From Hyphodiscus hymeniophilus (taxonomy: Eukaryota > Ascomycota > Leotiomycetes > Helotiales > Hyphodiscaceae): a stretch of 64,000 bases of DNA. Within the stretch, counting starts at the first letter, position 1; every line of letters begins with the position of its first letter. Position numbers and translations under genes: made by a program. This document shows, one piece after another, positions 30,085 to 42,020 of this stretch. Location of the stretch: positions 1,364,001-1,428,000 of the forward strand of contig VNKQ01000008.1 in assembly GCA_016508695.1 (NCBI GenBank), in the 5' to 3' direction. The notes under the pieces are model-generated. The model was not told the DNA's origin. It made no database searches and saw only the letters and a list, made by a program, of their open reading frames with translations.

Positions 30085-32578
30085 ATGGATCATTTACTAC
30101 TACCGGCAGGAGTTGAGCACTTTATTCTTGCTCCTTACGAGACTCCCAAGAGCGAATGGTATGATGGCAAAGGTTTCATGGATTTCCCCGCGAGAATGGG
30201 TTGGAAGGAGGAGGACTTATGTGGTGGAATCCAGTGGGGAGATGAACTTCCTTTTGGTCGCAAGGGAAATGTAGCTCGAAAGGACGACGAAATCGAAAAT
30301 TTCTTCCAGACCTGGCTCTATTTTGGGCTAGCCATCGAGATTCTGGGTTTAGCAGGTATCAAGGTAACGACCGAGGACTTTCTGAGACCGGAAGCCATTG
30401 GCGGCGCTCGCATTGTCTCGACGAGCAAATTAACATCTTTTCTAAAGAAGTGGAGCGACAACAACTCGACTGATGCCAATACAGAGGAACTCTGGACCAA
30501 GTTGACACCCATATTTAGACGAGCAGCTTTCTTTCTCGATCGATTCTGTCCCCCCAAGAAAGAACAGCATCCATCTGACAGAAGGAAGCCACTCACATGG
30601 CCGATCAGAGACGAGATCTCGACTACGATGATCTCTCTTATCTTCGCTCTTCATGGAGCAGCAATAAATATATGTGATCATGTCGCGTCTGAGGATCCCA
30701 ATTGGTTGAGGGCCCGGTCAGCGATATTGGACCGTCGTATCGAGAGGAAATGGTGTCTCGCTGAGGCCGCATTGATGGAAGATGAGTTTCAGATTGATGG
30801 CCACTATTTTCTTGCAGCATCACCCAGCCCTGGCGATGAGTACTGGGATCAGCATCCTCATTGCACGAGGACTCGATGCCATTACAAGGCGGATGAAATC
30901 AGGTACGTAACGAAGCACACCCAAGCACCATGGCACAAACCTGGATGCAAGTTCGGTGTCACTTACGGGGGTCAATTGGGCCCTGAGCGGGGCCAGAAAA
31001 GCTGGGTAGATGCTGTTTGCCGCATCATCGACAAAAGTGATACCATTCATCAAAAGGGCGTGATCCCTCTTGCGATGTGGAGCAAGAAACTTCGGACCTT
31101 ATGGTCTGTCGAGTATCATCTCGAAGAATCGAGTAAGAGAAAACCTCACTACGTGGCGATCTCTCACGTGTAAGTAATTAAAGGTTGCATAATCTTTCGC
31201 CGCACAGTCTCTCTAACTTCACGATTTCAAGCTGGGCTAATGGAAAAGGAAACCCAAATGATAACGCTCTTCCTCAATGTCAAGTCGAGCGTATTCAGCA
31301 CCTCGCTGAGAGCGTTCCCTATGAGGGCCGCAAGGGTCGAGGTGACAACGATGGGGACATAGGTATTTGGATGGACACCCTGTGTAAGAATCAATATCAA
31401 CCTATTGTGCCTGATGACGAGCTAATTTTGGTCAAGGTATTCCTGCACAGGTTGAATACAAGAGGTATCGAGATAAGGCAATTGCTTCAATGAAAGATGT
31501 TTACCAAAATGCTACCTGTGTTCTGATCTTGGACTCCTGGCTTGAGCAGATACCATGGTCGGCAGAGACAACAACGATGCTAGTCCGCTTGTATACATCG
31601 AACTGGATTAAAAGACTGTGGACACACCAAGAAGGCTTCTTCCCAAAACAAGTCTTTGTACAGTTCAGTGACCAAGCTATCAGTCTGGCGGCGATTACTG
31701 CGAGATGTTCTTCTTTCAACAAAGAGATGGCTGGGCTTGGAACTTACCTCCAGTTCACTTCCACAGCAGACTTGTTGGTCGCGGCCCAATATACATTCCT
31801 GAAAGAAATGTATCTAATCTCAGCACGAGACCTGGAAACTTGGATGCTGTACGATCCCCTCTCACATATCATGGGACCCCGCCAGACGACCCGAAATGCG
31901 GATGAAGCTGTCTGTCTTGCCACAATCTTAGGTTATGACGTGCTTCCCTACCTTGACATACCCGCGAAACCAGATGCGATAGGTTCTCTGGAACGAATGA
32001 AATTATTCTTGAAGGAAGTCGGAAGATTTAGTTCTGGTATCATATTCAACAATTACCGCCGACTCGACGCTGAAGGCTTTCGATGGGCTCCAAAGTCGCT
32101 CCTTGACCATAGCGGTGGCCGCAGTATGGGCGCGGATGATGACCAAATTTCAGATTTCGGATGGTCTGAATATGATGGACATCTCGGCCTCACCGTGCAC
32201 TATCCTGGTTTCTCGAAATTCAACTTTTCTGAAGTTAATGGCCACGCGTCACGCGAGAGTGTTGGATGCGCAGACAGAGCCTTCGCCATTCTACCGGATA
32301 GGTCATCCTCTACCTATATTGTAGAGGTACAGGTAAATGAAGTTCAATGGAACTCATTCGATTCATATTGTGTCATTCTATCATCGGTCCCTGTTGGCGA
32401 AGAAAGGGTGTTTGGAATAGTTGGCAAGTGCGAAGCGGAAGAGGGTAAGGGGGATACTCTCAATACTTTTGACCATTTATGCCTAGCTTCAGTGAGGATT
32501 ATGAATGAGTATCCAAGTGCGATTGATGTAGTATCGGCAACTCTTCTGGGGAAAGATACGCAATGGCTAGTCAGATGA
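30085..32578 (+). CDS. HET (heterokaryon incompatibility) domain protein
   Basis: Three exons, 30085-31169, 31232-31383 and 31437-32578, sum to 2379 bases and 792 residues. The HET domain spans the introns. Block 1 is YVAISHVWANGKGN, followed by NALPQCQ. The second block is IWMDTLCIPAQ, whose Cys codon is split by the second intron, and then KAIASMKDVYQNATCVLIL. The domain lies mid-protein (about residues 350-450). It is preceded by 350 residues of unknown fold and followed by 340 residues of a C-terminal part common in long HET proteins. HET proteins trigger programmed cell death on contact between incompatible strains and other cues. No NACHT, ankyrin or prion-like part is visible. It is not paired with an obvious partner gene. 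Confidence 0.85.
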
Positions 32579-34165
32579 ATAAGGAGGCTTTATTTAATCC
32601 TGTTTAGAAATTGAAATCGCTCTTGCCTAACAAACTCGGAGTATTACCTCCGGTGTGAGGTATACTTTCCAGAGCTATATTTCGGATGTGCGATAGACGT
32701 CTGCGAGAGAGAGAGAAAACCTTCCATTACCTGACTATACAAGACCTGGCGCTCCCAGTTCTGCTACCGATTTCAGATAATTGACCACCTGAGCCAGGGT
32801 CCTTTACTTATGTTGAACTACATCCGATTCCGCCTGTTTGTTGTCTCTTGTTTCTTGGATTTTGGCAAGACTCGCATCGAGCTCTGCTATACTCATTTTT
32901 AAGGATATTTTGTACTTCCAGCCCCTGAACCATAACCTCATGATACTTCAGGAGGTCTATATGCTCCTTCGTCTGTGACCCACTTGCATCTGTCCCATCT
33001 ATCATTCCCTCGAGATAATCTGTCTTGATGTTTTCTATGTCCATAATGGTCTCGGCAGCTCTGTGATCCCCTCTCATAGCCACTCTCCAGCATTTCTTCA
33101 CAAGCGCCACAAGTCGATGCCAACGAGCTTCTTTCGCTTGGGATTACTATTCTCCCACTCAGATTGTGTCGTCAGTAGGTCGAAGAAGTTCTTGTCTTCT
33201 TCTTCCGTCCATACATTCCGGGAAATGATCATCCACAAATACTGAGAGCAAGGCACTTTACGAGCATACATGTTCCAATTTGGCTGAATTTAGCTATTTT
33301 CAATTACGATATCCAGGCCAGCTCAAGGCATAGCTGATTGTTAGATGAGTCCACCGTAAGCGACTCAAGCGAGTTCAATCAGGCACACGTCCTGTCTACC
33401 ATTCTTTATTCTCATCTTTTATAGGTTGTCCTTCTTTCATATCAACCAACCTAGCTTATCCAGTTTCGCGCTCGGTACGGGTCATTAGATGCTTTCTTGA
33501 CAGTTGCTTCCTTTCCGAATCTGTTATGCTTGGATTTTAGTATACCTGCTCTATTCGAAATTAGTACACCCTGAATGTCCGGCTTACGCAGCAAGTCCCG
33601 CAAGTGATAGCTTATCTCCGAGGCTGTCACAACCTTTTCTATCTTAGAATACCTGTCACTCATCTGCCTTTCTAACACGGCTCGTCCAAGTGTGGAGCAA
33701 CTAAGTTACGTCACGTGACCATCTACAATCCATATCTCTACCTAGGTCGCGAAGAAACACTCAATTTGTAGCTTGGATCTCACGACTTGCCAAATCCACC
33801 TTCAGAATGTGAATGGAAGTTTCTTGTTTCGCTTGGTCTTTTCATGCTTTCTTATTCGCTCAGTGAATGAGCCGACTTCAAGGGGCGGCAATTTCGTTCA
33901 TACCTCGGCTTGATTTGCACAGATTCGGTGAATTCGGAAAGAAAGGAACTTGCTGTAATTTACCCCACATTGAGGGGGTATTGCCACCCCACTAATGGAG
34001 GCCCTGTCGAATGCAACGACGCCCTGACTTCCACCCACCTGTTACACAGATCACCTTGAGTAATATAAGTTTCTCATCTCGCCTCATCCAACGATTAGTG
34101 TACTCTTCTTGCCCTACCACAACGCCGTTCATACTAACTTCTCATCAAAACATTACAAAATCAAA
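32579..34165. other. Intergenic region with a decayed ORF
   Basis: Apart from the broken minus-strand frame at 32808-33232 described separately, this stretch holds only short frames. One, at 33451-33678 on the minus strand (75 codons), looks weakly coding but matches nothing I know. Confidence 0.5.
32808..33232 (-). pseudogene. Possible Myb/SANT-like DNA-binding gene remnant
   Basis: From an ATG at 33232 a frame reads VWTEEEDKNFFDLL and then ENSNPKRK, which resembles the first helix of a Myb/SANT-like domain. It hits a stop at about 33097. The next frame reads EARWHRLVALVKKCWRVA and runs on to 32808 with an acidic helical tail. No plausible intron fits the short overlap, so the gene seems to have a frameshift near 33115-33130. 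The whole is about 140 codons. It could be a fragment of a transposon-derived or orphan regulator, or a chance pairing. Confidence 0.3.
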
Positions 34166-35267
34166 ATGGCCCCCCTTCGGCAACCCACGACACAGTGGAA
34201 ACAGGAGCATCAGTCCCCACAAATAGCCATGACAAGCCCCAAAACGGGTCTGCTCCTCATGAGCCTGGTCTCACAGAGCCCCAAGCCATTAAACAGCAAG
34301 AAGGAATCAAATTTCCTACCGCCCCCAAGTTTACGGACAAGTACGCTGAGCGAGAGTATCAGAAGGGCAGACTCGCTCTTGCATTTAGGATTTTTGCCAA
34401 ATTTGGCTTTGATGAGGGTGTTGCTGGACATATCACTCTGAGAGTCAGTTGACCAACCCAAGTTATCGTGTCAATGGAATGAGATATGATATGCATTCAA
34501 CGTTTGGGAGATGGGACGGGTTCGATGGAGTACAGTAGCAGAATGAAAAGCTGACCACCATCTAGGACCCTGTTGAGCCCACAAGCTTCTGGGTTAACCC
34601 ATTTGGAGTAGCCTGGCCTCTTCTGAAAGCTTCGGATTTGATCCTTGTGAACAAAGATGGGAATGTTGTTGAAGGCGGGCCTGTTCGTCTTTTGAACACT
34701 GCTGGTATGTACTGGTACCCCACAGTCCCTCTACAACTCCACTTTCATGACTGCTAACTACTGCTAGCATACATGATCCATCACGCAGTTCATACCGCGC
34801 GCCCTGAGATAAATTGCGTGGCCCATTCTCACTCCATTTATGGCCGGTCTTTCTGTACGCTTGGTAGAAATCTTGATATCATCACGCAAGATTCCTGCGC
34901 CTTTCATGATGACATTGCTCTCTACTCATCATTCCGCGGCATTGTTCTTGCTGCAGACGAAGGAATAGCCATTGCTGCTGCCCTGGGCCAGAAGAAAGCT
35001 GCGTTGCTCCAGAATCACGGCCTCTTGACATGCGGCCAGTCCATTGAAAGCACGGTGTTCTGGTTCATGAGCCTGGAAAAGTGCTGTCATGCCCAACTAT
35101 TGGCAGATGCTGCAGCAGGTGGAAGGGGTGGCGAGACAGTCAAGATTAACGAGGAGGATGCTGCTTATACTTATAAGAGTGTCGGAACGGAAAGGGCGGG
35201 ATGGTTCAGTGCTAAGCCTACTTTTGATATCATGGAGAGCGAGTCTGGGGTTGATTATAGGTGGTGA
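34166..35267 (+). CDS. Class II aldolase/adducin-domain protein with an apparent one-base frameshift
   Basis: Exons 34166-34443, 34566-34704 and 34768-35267. The core is class II aldolase/adducin-like: FAKFGFDEGVAGHITLR, WVNPFG, the metal-site histidines in CVAHSHSIYGR and the later LLQNHGLLTCG. Such proteins resemble sugar-phosphate aldolases; the fission yeast relative is Mug14, and catalytic activity in fungi is not established. The only ATG near the natural N-terminus (34166) is out of frame by one base. Adding one C to the six C's at 34170-34175 joins the frames as MAPPSATHD and makes the summed length 918, a clean 305 residues. Without it no in-frame ATG precedes the domain. The second intron uses GTCAGT. 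Confidence 0.75.
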
Positions 35268-35865
35268 AAGACGAGAGGAAGTATCTGTACATGTGGCGGA
35301 TTGCATTGTAGAATTTTTGACGCATATTGAGTGAATACCGTTGTACCCATTACCATCGAATGGACTGTGAGTCCAAAACCGTAACTGAGTGCCATCCTAG
35401 AGGCTAGGAGTGCCAAGTGGGATTTTCCTCCGATACCTTGGGATAAGCGAATGTTTGACATCGAAGTAATGTGGAATAAAATCTGGGAGGATTTTCTAGT
35501 AACTCCCATAGCTGGCAAGATTGGGTGGCTGGAGTAGAATTTGTCGACAGTTCGGATTCTCAGTTACGACGCATTTGTGGAATATTGGAGTTTAGACAAA
35601 CACTATCCATTAGTTTAGAAGGCTCAAATTATCTGAAGGAAATCGAGAACGCAGAATTATGCAAACTCATAAAAGATGTCAAGTATACAGAGAATTTGAG
35701 ATGTTTCACGTCAAAGTAGCCAGCACAACTGTTGCGGTAAAAGGTTTCTCCGACTCCGGCGGCCGGACAAGCGCAAGCTTATTATTTTTGTGCGAGTCTT
35801 CGCAGATGCCCAACTAGCATCTACTGCCCTTAACCTCCCTTTCTACGTGACGAAAAAAGCATATC
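35268..35865. other. Intergenic region upstream of TRM4
   Basis: This is a spacer between two plus-strand genes. A 64-codon frame at 35525-35719 has no recognisable feature. The promoter of the methyltransferase gene should lie here. Confidence 0.5.
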
Positions 35866-38711
35866 ATGGGACGTGGAGGAAAACGAGTACGCTTTCAAAC
35901 CTAAATTCGAGAAATGAAACTAATTTTATAGGGCGGTCGAGGCGGTGGAAGAGGTCGAGGACGCGGGGGAGGAAATCGAGACAGACAAGAATGGAACGAC
36001 AATCGTGTAAGCTTCGACAAGGTCCAAAAACATAATGAGAAGCTCGAACGATATTACAACGATGTTCTCGGTCTTGATGATGAGGAGAGGCCGGAATTTT
36101 GGGCTGCATTGAAGCGGGAATTACCCAACAGCTTCAGATTCGCGGGGTCAAAAGGGTAAAATTCCAGATCTTACATACAGACTTTCAATGATGCTAATAA
36201 TTTTGTAGCCATGCGCTTGCAGTACAACGTCAACTTGTCGAGCGATACATTCCCGAAATATCAAAGATCTCCCACTATGATGGCACGAAAGTCGAACCAC
36301 CTCGACCTGTCGCATGGTATCCAGACAATTTGGCGTGGTGGATGACAACCCCAAAGAATGTCGTCCGCAAATTCCCGCCGTTCTCAGCGTTTCAAAAATA
36401 CCTAGTATCCGAGACAAGCGTCGGAAATATCAGCAGACAGGAAGTCGTTAGCATGATTCCGCCATTGGTCATGGATCTCCAGCCTGGTATGACAGTGCTT
36501 GACATGTGTGCTGCTCCTGGAAGTAAGGCTGCACAGTTGCTGGAGATGGTACACAGAGGAGAGGAGGGGCGAATTCGTCAATCACTAAGAGAGCACGCCC
36601 AAGAAGATGGCCGAGAAGCAAGCCCTGGTGTGGATATAAAGGTCGAGGATGCAGCGGAATTGGAGATCGATTCGAACGACGACGGCCGAGCCACTGGCAT
36701 TTTGATTGCAAACGACTCGGACTACAAGCGCGCTCACATGCTCATCCATCAACTCAAGCGATTGTCATCCCCGAATTTGATCGTCACGAATCACGATGCA
36801 ACCTTATACCCATCCATCAAGCTCCCACCCTCTCCTGATAATCCTGCTACCAACAGATACCTGAAGTTCGATCGTATATTGGCCGATGTGCCTTGTTCCG
36901 GAGATGGCACTACAAGGAAGAATGTCAATCTATGGCAAGATTGGAATCCTTCTAATGCACTGGGCCTTTACGTGACCCAAGTGCGGATCCTTGTCAGAGC
37001 TCTCCAGATGCTGAAAGCTGGCGGTCGGGTCGTCTATTCAACATGCAGTATGAACCCGGTGGAGAACGAGGCAGTCATTGCTTCAGCAATCGAAAGATGT
37101 GGGGGGCTCGAGAAAGTCAAATTGCTTCCAAGCGATGACAAACTTCCTTTACTTAAGCGAAGGCCAGGTCTCACCGACTGGAGCATCATGGACAAAACCG
37201 GCCGAGTCTTTCGGAATTTTGAAGAGGTGCAAGACGAGATTAGGGAGAATGGTTCAACACCTGCATTGGAGAAGCTCGTGGAGGGCATGTTCCCGCCTTC
37301 GTTCTCACCTGGATCCGAGATACACTTCGAGAGATGTATGAGAGTTTACGCTCATCAACAAGATACTGGCGGCTTCTTCATCGCTATTCTAGAGAAGCAA
37401 TCAGAATTCAGAGCTAAACCTGAATCGGAATCTAAAAAAATCGAACCGAAGCCACCGATCTCGACATTGATAGAAGATATCACAAATGGAACCAAGCGCA
37501 AGGCAGAAGATTCGGACGAGCCATCATCATCCCCAAAGAAGTCTAAGCTTGATGAAGATGCTCTCGACAAAGACGACGGAAGCAATCCCTTGCTTGACGC
37601 TGTAAGCAGAAGCTTGAATAACAATCCCAAAGAAGTAGTCGATCTCACTGGGGCCGACCTACCCCAACAGAACCCCCGCACACCCCCACCAGGCGCACAG
37701 TTGGATATATCTACTCGACCTGGGGATATGCGGTCGGATGCCGCTGGATCACAACCGCGCCCCGTGAATCGGAATCGCAATGGCCAACAATTTGAAGAGC
37801 CGTTCAAGTACATCGCTGGTGATCATGTAGAAGTACAATCTGTTGAGACTTTTTACCACCTCAGTCCGCGCTTCCCTCGAGATCGATTCATGGTCCGCAA
37901 TTCTACTGGAGAGCCTGTAAAAACAATCTACTATACATCTGCCCTAGTTCGTGACATTCTGACAGAGAACGAAGGGAAGGGCATAAAGTTCATTCACGGT
38001 GGCGTGAAGATGTTCATGAAGCAGGATGTTCAAGGAGATGGAGTCTGCAAATGGCGGATACAGTCCGAGGGGATGCCAATTCTCGAAGGCTACGTGGGTG
38101 AAGAACGAGTTGTTCGACTGTACAAGAAAGAGACTTTCCGCAAACTTCTTATAGAGATGTTCCCAAAACTCTCGGATGAAGGATGGAAGGATCTGGACGA
38201 GATAGGCGAGCGTGTGAACAACATTCCCATGGGTTGCTGCGTCTTGCGAATTGAGGCGAGCGATACCGAGGATGGGTTCAGCGAGCGCATGGTGCTTCCG
38301 CTGTGGAGATCGCTGTTTTCGCTTAATCTCATGTTGGCGAAGGAAGACCGAACAGCTATGTTGCTACGGATATTCAACGATACGACGCCGCTTGTCAACA
38401 ACTCGAAAGGTAATAATCCAAAGTCTGAGGAGAAGAAGGACGTCGCGCCAGGCTTCAAGAAAGAGGACGGGGAGATTAAAGTTGATGTCAACCCGTCAAT
38501 TGCAGCCGCTGCTCCGATTCCAGAGGCTGGAAGTGAGGGACTTGAGGTCAAGCCTGGGCCTTATGGCGCTCTTGTAGCAGATTCCAATTCTGGTGCTGCA
38601 GTCAATGATGTGAAGATGGAGGCTATCATCAAGGGAGAAGACACCGGTGGTCCAGAGCAGCAGCTTAATGGTACTGGTGGCATCGAAGGTCAGCTTGGCG
38701 GAGTATCATAG
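35866..38711 (+). CDS. TRM4: tRNA (cytosine-5-)-methyltransferase, NSUN2/Trm4 type
   Basis: Three exons, 35866-35886 (21 bases), 35932-36155 and 36209-38711, sum to 2748 bases and 915 residues. The enzyme transfers a methyl group from S-adenosylmethionine to cytosine C5 in tRNA, in the nucleus. Seen are an Arg/Gly-rich N-terminus (GGRGGGRGRGRGG), the AWWMTTPKNVVRKFP block, the SAM motif LDMCAAPGSKAAQLLEM and the two active-site cysteines: C311 in DVPCSGDG (motif IV, TRKN following) and C361 in STCSMNPVENE (motif VI). The length is somewhat above yeast Trm4 because of a disordered Lys/Glu-rich linker (about residues 495-610) and an acidic C-terminal tail. The 21-base first exon, which carries the ATG, is easily missed. 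Confidence 0.9.
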
Positions 38712-39875
38712 AGGACAGATAGACCAGGATTGGATTGCCAGGCGTTGTTGGCTATCTTGCATATATAGGGCTTTCAAAATGGAACATCTTCGTATTAGTC
38801 GGCCGCGTTATGACAATGCATCATTTCCTGCTCCTAGTGGATCACAGGCTCTGTGTAAGTCCAAAAGCAACCCGCGTAATGGATTATACTTCAGTTTGTC
38901 TCGACAGACACTTTTTGGACAGCGATACATCGAGAGCTTCTATTAGTTCGCAGGGTCATTTTCTACTATCGCGAAACTTACGCAGTACATTAGCCGCAGA
39001 CATCTCATTCTGTCAGCCCCACCGCAAACCACCAAGCTCAGTGAGTATGTCACTTGAAAGGCTATACCTATGCGTGCACCTATTGAGTGCTTCAAGTACA
39101 GAGAAACACTTCAATTCCTCAGCAAAATCGATGACAGGTTTGCAGTTGCAATCTGCATAAGAAGGCATTCCTTTGAGAATGCTCGACTGCTTGAGCTCGA
39201 TTGGAGGGCTCGGCAGGCAATTTTTTTTCTAACTAAAACAAACAAAGAAATGGGAAAGCCTGCAAGCTTGGATTGATCTCTACGAAACTCCGCTATTAGT
39301 GTACCTTATTTGCATTCTTTGACTTTTCAGGTTAGAAGTCGAATGCTTTTTGAATGATCAGTAGTTCAACTTGCGATTTAGAAGAGAGTTGTGGGTCTTT
39401 TGTCTAGATCGGCAATTGAGCGAGTCTCAAAATATTGGCTTTCATCTTCAACAGAAATATCTCAATACAGGGTGATGCACAATGTTTTGCTGTTGTGGCT
39501 GGCATAATTGCCTCATTTCCAGTAGCATCAAGTCGATTTCTGTCTCCTGCCGCTTATAATGCCAGAAATCAAGCATTGAGGGACTTATGACTTGACCATA
39601 TGAGGAGTCACTGATGAGAGAGCACAGATTCTTCACTTGTTTGATGCTGCCAAAGTGGGTGTGTGGTATTTTGAGAGAAGATAAAATTTTATTTCTCTGC
39701 TGCTATCTACATTTATTTGATAAAGTCAGGCTGAACACTCGCTCTGAGCTAATCTCATGCTGTGCTATTTATCATGCTCCACGAGTCGTTGTAATGTACA
39801 AGAACCGCCTCCCTGTGCCCCTGAATACCCGAAAATCTACCGGGGCGTGGCAGACCCTAGGAAAAGGAGTACCCT
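38712..39875. other. Intergenic region, no gene recognised
   Basis: Plus-strand frames of up to 141 codons (38735-39160) lack any motif and contain no family-like blocks. The stretch is AT-rich toward the right end. It separates a plus-strand and a minus-strand gene that end facing each other. Confidence 0.55.
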
Positions 39876-40508
39876 CTACGAGACAGTAATTTGCGCCATT
39901 GTGTGGCGTCTTGTATGGAAGAATTCAGCAAATGTCATTTGTGACAACTGGGCCGGTCTGTTCTCCCACAACTTTCTCGCCAAGCGGAGACGCAGGCGCT
40001 GTCGAATAGCAGCGTGATTGATAAAAGGACCGTTGGGGGTGAGATGAATCTCCGCCGCCATGAGGTCGGGAAAGAGAGCCAAATCTCTAGCCAAACGTCT
40101 TCGGGAATTGTGGAAACCGTCGCTGCCTACAGAGATGGAGGAAATCTCATTGTTATCATGTGCGCCTAGCATTCGTGAAGTAAAGCGGGTGAGGGCAAAT
40201 TGGCGTGGGAAAACTAACCGATCTGCGGCCGGATCAAAAAACACTGGACGATCAATACGATTTTGGAAAGTCGTATGCTGATAGGTTAGGTGTCCAACGC
40301 TGCGAGATAATGAGCAGACATGCATAATGGTTGGAATAGTTGGGATCTGAAGGAGTACGCACGGTGTGGGAACGAGGCCATGACCGGGTTGTGGATGTGC
40401 ACCGATGCGAAACTCTTGAGGGCCTTCATCCTGGTCCACAAGCTCCCACACGCGAAGCTGGAGCTCCGCTGGCAGTTCGGGGAAGCAAGTAAACATGGGT
40501 GCAGACAT
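39876..40508 (-). CDS. 2EXR-domain protein
   Basis: One exon, 210 residues. The 2EXR domain begins near the N-terminus with FTCFPELPAELQLRVWELV. The next blocks are IMHVCSLSRSVGH and VFFDPAADRLVF, followed by a conserved strand-helix region (EISSISVG, LFPDLMAAEIHL). It aligns block by block with the gene at 42021-42905, so the two are diverged paralogues in opposite orientation about 1.5 kb apart. The start puts only seven residues before the domain. Function unknown. Confidence 0.75.
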   Translation of the reverse strand: MSAPMFTCFPELPAELQLRVWELVDQDEGPQEFRIGAHPQPGHGLVPTPCVLLQIPTIPTIMHVCSLSRSVGHLTYQHTTFQNRIDRPVFFDPAADRLVFPRQFALTRFTSRMLGAHDNNEISSISVGSDGFHNSRRRLARDLALFPDLMAAEIHLTPNGPFINHAAIRQRLRLRLARKLWENRPAQLSQMTFAEFFHTRRHTMAQITVS

Positions 40509-42020
40509 GCTTTGAGATGTTCAAAAAGCCGTAGCTATCTGGTAATCTGAAGGTCTTGAAGGCCTTTTTTGGTTGGGTGGATGGTCGACTCTGTCTGAGT
40601 GTCAGTGAGCGTTGAAGAGTGATCAAGAGTCAAGATATCAGTGGTGAAGTTGAATTTTCTTGGTTGTATTCTGGTTGCGAATGAAGATGCGCTTTATTGA
40701 TAGCGCACGTAGAAGTCTGTTCAAAGCTGTTATGGTCGCTGTTCACTGTTTAGATGACCATTGCGCGCGATGAACAATCAATTAGTGATAATTCAAAGTA
40801 AATCAAGCAGGCTCCAATATATAAAAGCCAGCTGACAGACTGCATTGATTCACTTGGAAGTGCAGGAAATATGGTGTTGTTGTACTGCCAAGGCTCAACA
40901 AAGGATAGATGGTCCGTCTGTTCATTGAGATGAAACAATCCATCTGTAAATGGAATCAGATAGACATTCGATAGACTTTTTTGGCTGTGGTCCCATGGCA
41001 AAATGTGAGTGTGATTTCTCTGGTATCCATACAGGTAGATAAACAACAATGTTGGTTCAAGGAGCCTGGGGCTAAAAGTAAGTCTAATTGAATAAGATTT
41101 GAATTGTCCCAACCTGACCCATAGCTTCAAATGTATATGCCCAATTCTGGAAACTCGGACTCCGGTAGTTTGCAGGATTGGAGTTGTGACGCAGGAGCAA
41201 GCCTGGGGATCACCAATCGATTTACTCAGGAGTTGTCTTGACATAATGTGGTGGTAGTTTCCATCATGGCTTTGAAACAAGGTTTGTGGAGATTGGGTCG
41301 TTTCGTATGGCTGCTTGTATGAATGTTTAAGCTTCTCTTGTTCAAGTGATAATTGTGCTTGTCAGTTGACTTTGTTGATGTGGACCTTGTGGATTAGGAC
41401 GCGGTACTAAGGAATGATGATCAGAAAGGTCAAAGAGATACTACCAAGGGGGTTCATTAGTACCCTGAGAACAAGTACGAACAAAATTGAACCTTCATTA
41501 ATATTTGAAACCCAGTCTTTTGAATTTTGGTTGTCAATAAACAACAGCTCTAGTCCCAAAAATGGAACGGAAGAGCCAAATACCACAAGTCGAGATACCA
41601 ATTAGCATTTTTACAAAACCAAGGTAACGTACAGATAGAAGTCAGTTTTTCTGGTCATCCGTGTTGTTCAAAGAGAATCTGGAAGCTTAGTAATTTACAA
41701 GTTCTTCAAGTTTGTATGAGTTCAACGCGGGTTGATGCCTTGATAAAGACTATCTGAAGAACATATACGAACGAAATGCCAGGACGACGGTTGTCATTAA
41801 GACGGAGCGTATGAATAAGCTTCTCAAGAAGATTTAGCACGTGAGTCTCTCTCATAAAGTAAAACTAGCGTGTTTGTTTATCCTGCCGGAAGATAGGTTT
41901 GTCCGTGGTATATGCTAAAACAAAAACACTTCGCTTTTAACTTGACATCAGAACGTCTCAAAACCTTTCCGAACAACAAAAGACAATCAAAACTACCTTA
42001 CCATCTAAGAAGATTCAGAA
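40509..42020. other. Divergent region between two 2EXR paralogues
   Basis: The AT-rich stretch contains a 176-codon minus-strand frame (40750-41280). It is rich in Ser, Leu, His and Ile with no domain; I do not call it a gene. Both promoters of the flanking 2EXR genes should lie here. Confidence 0.5.

Noticed and set aside
40750..41280. 176-codon minus-strand frame between the 2EXR paralogues
   Set aside because: AT-rich, no motif, no splice-compatible neighbours; length alone is not enough in this composition.
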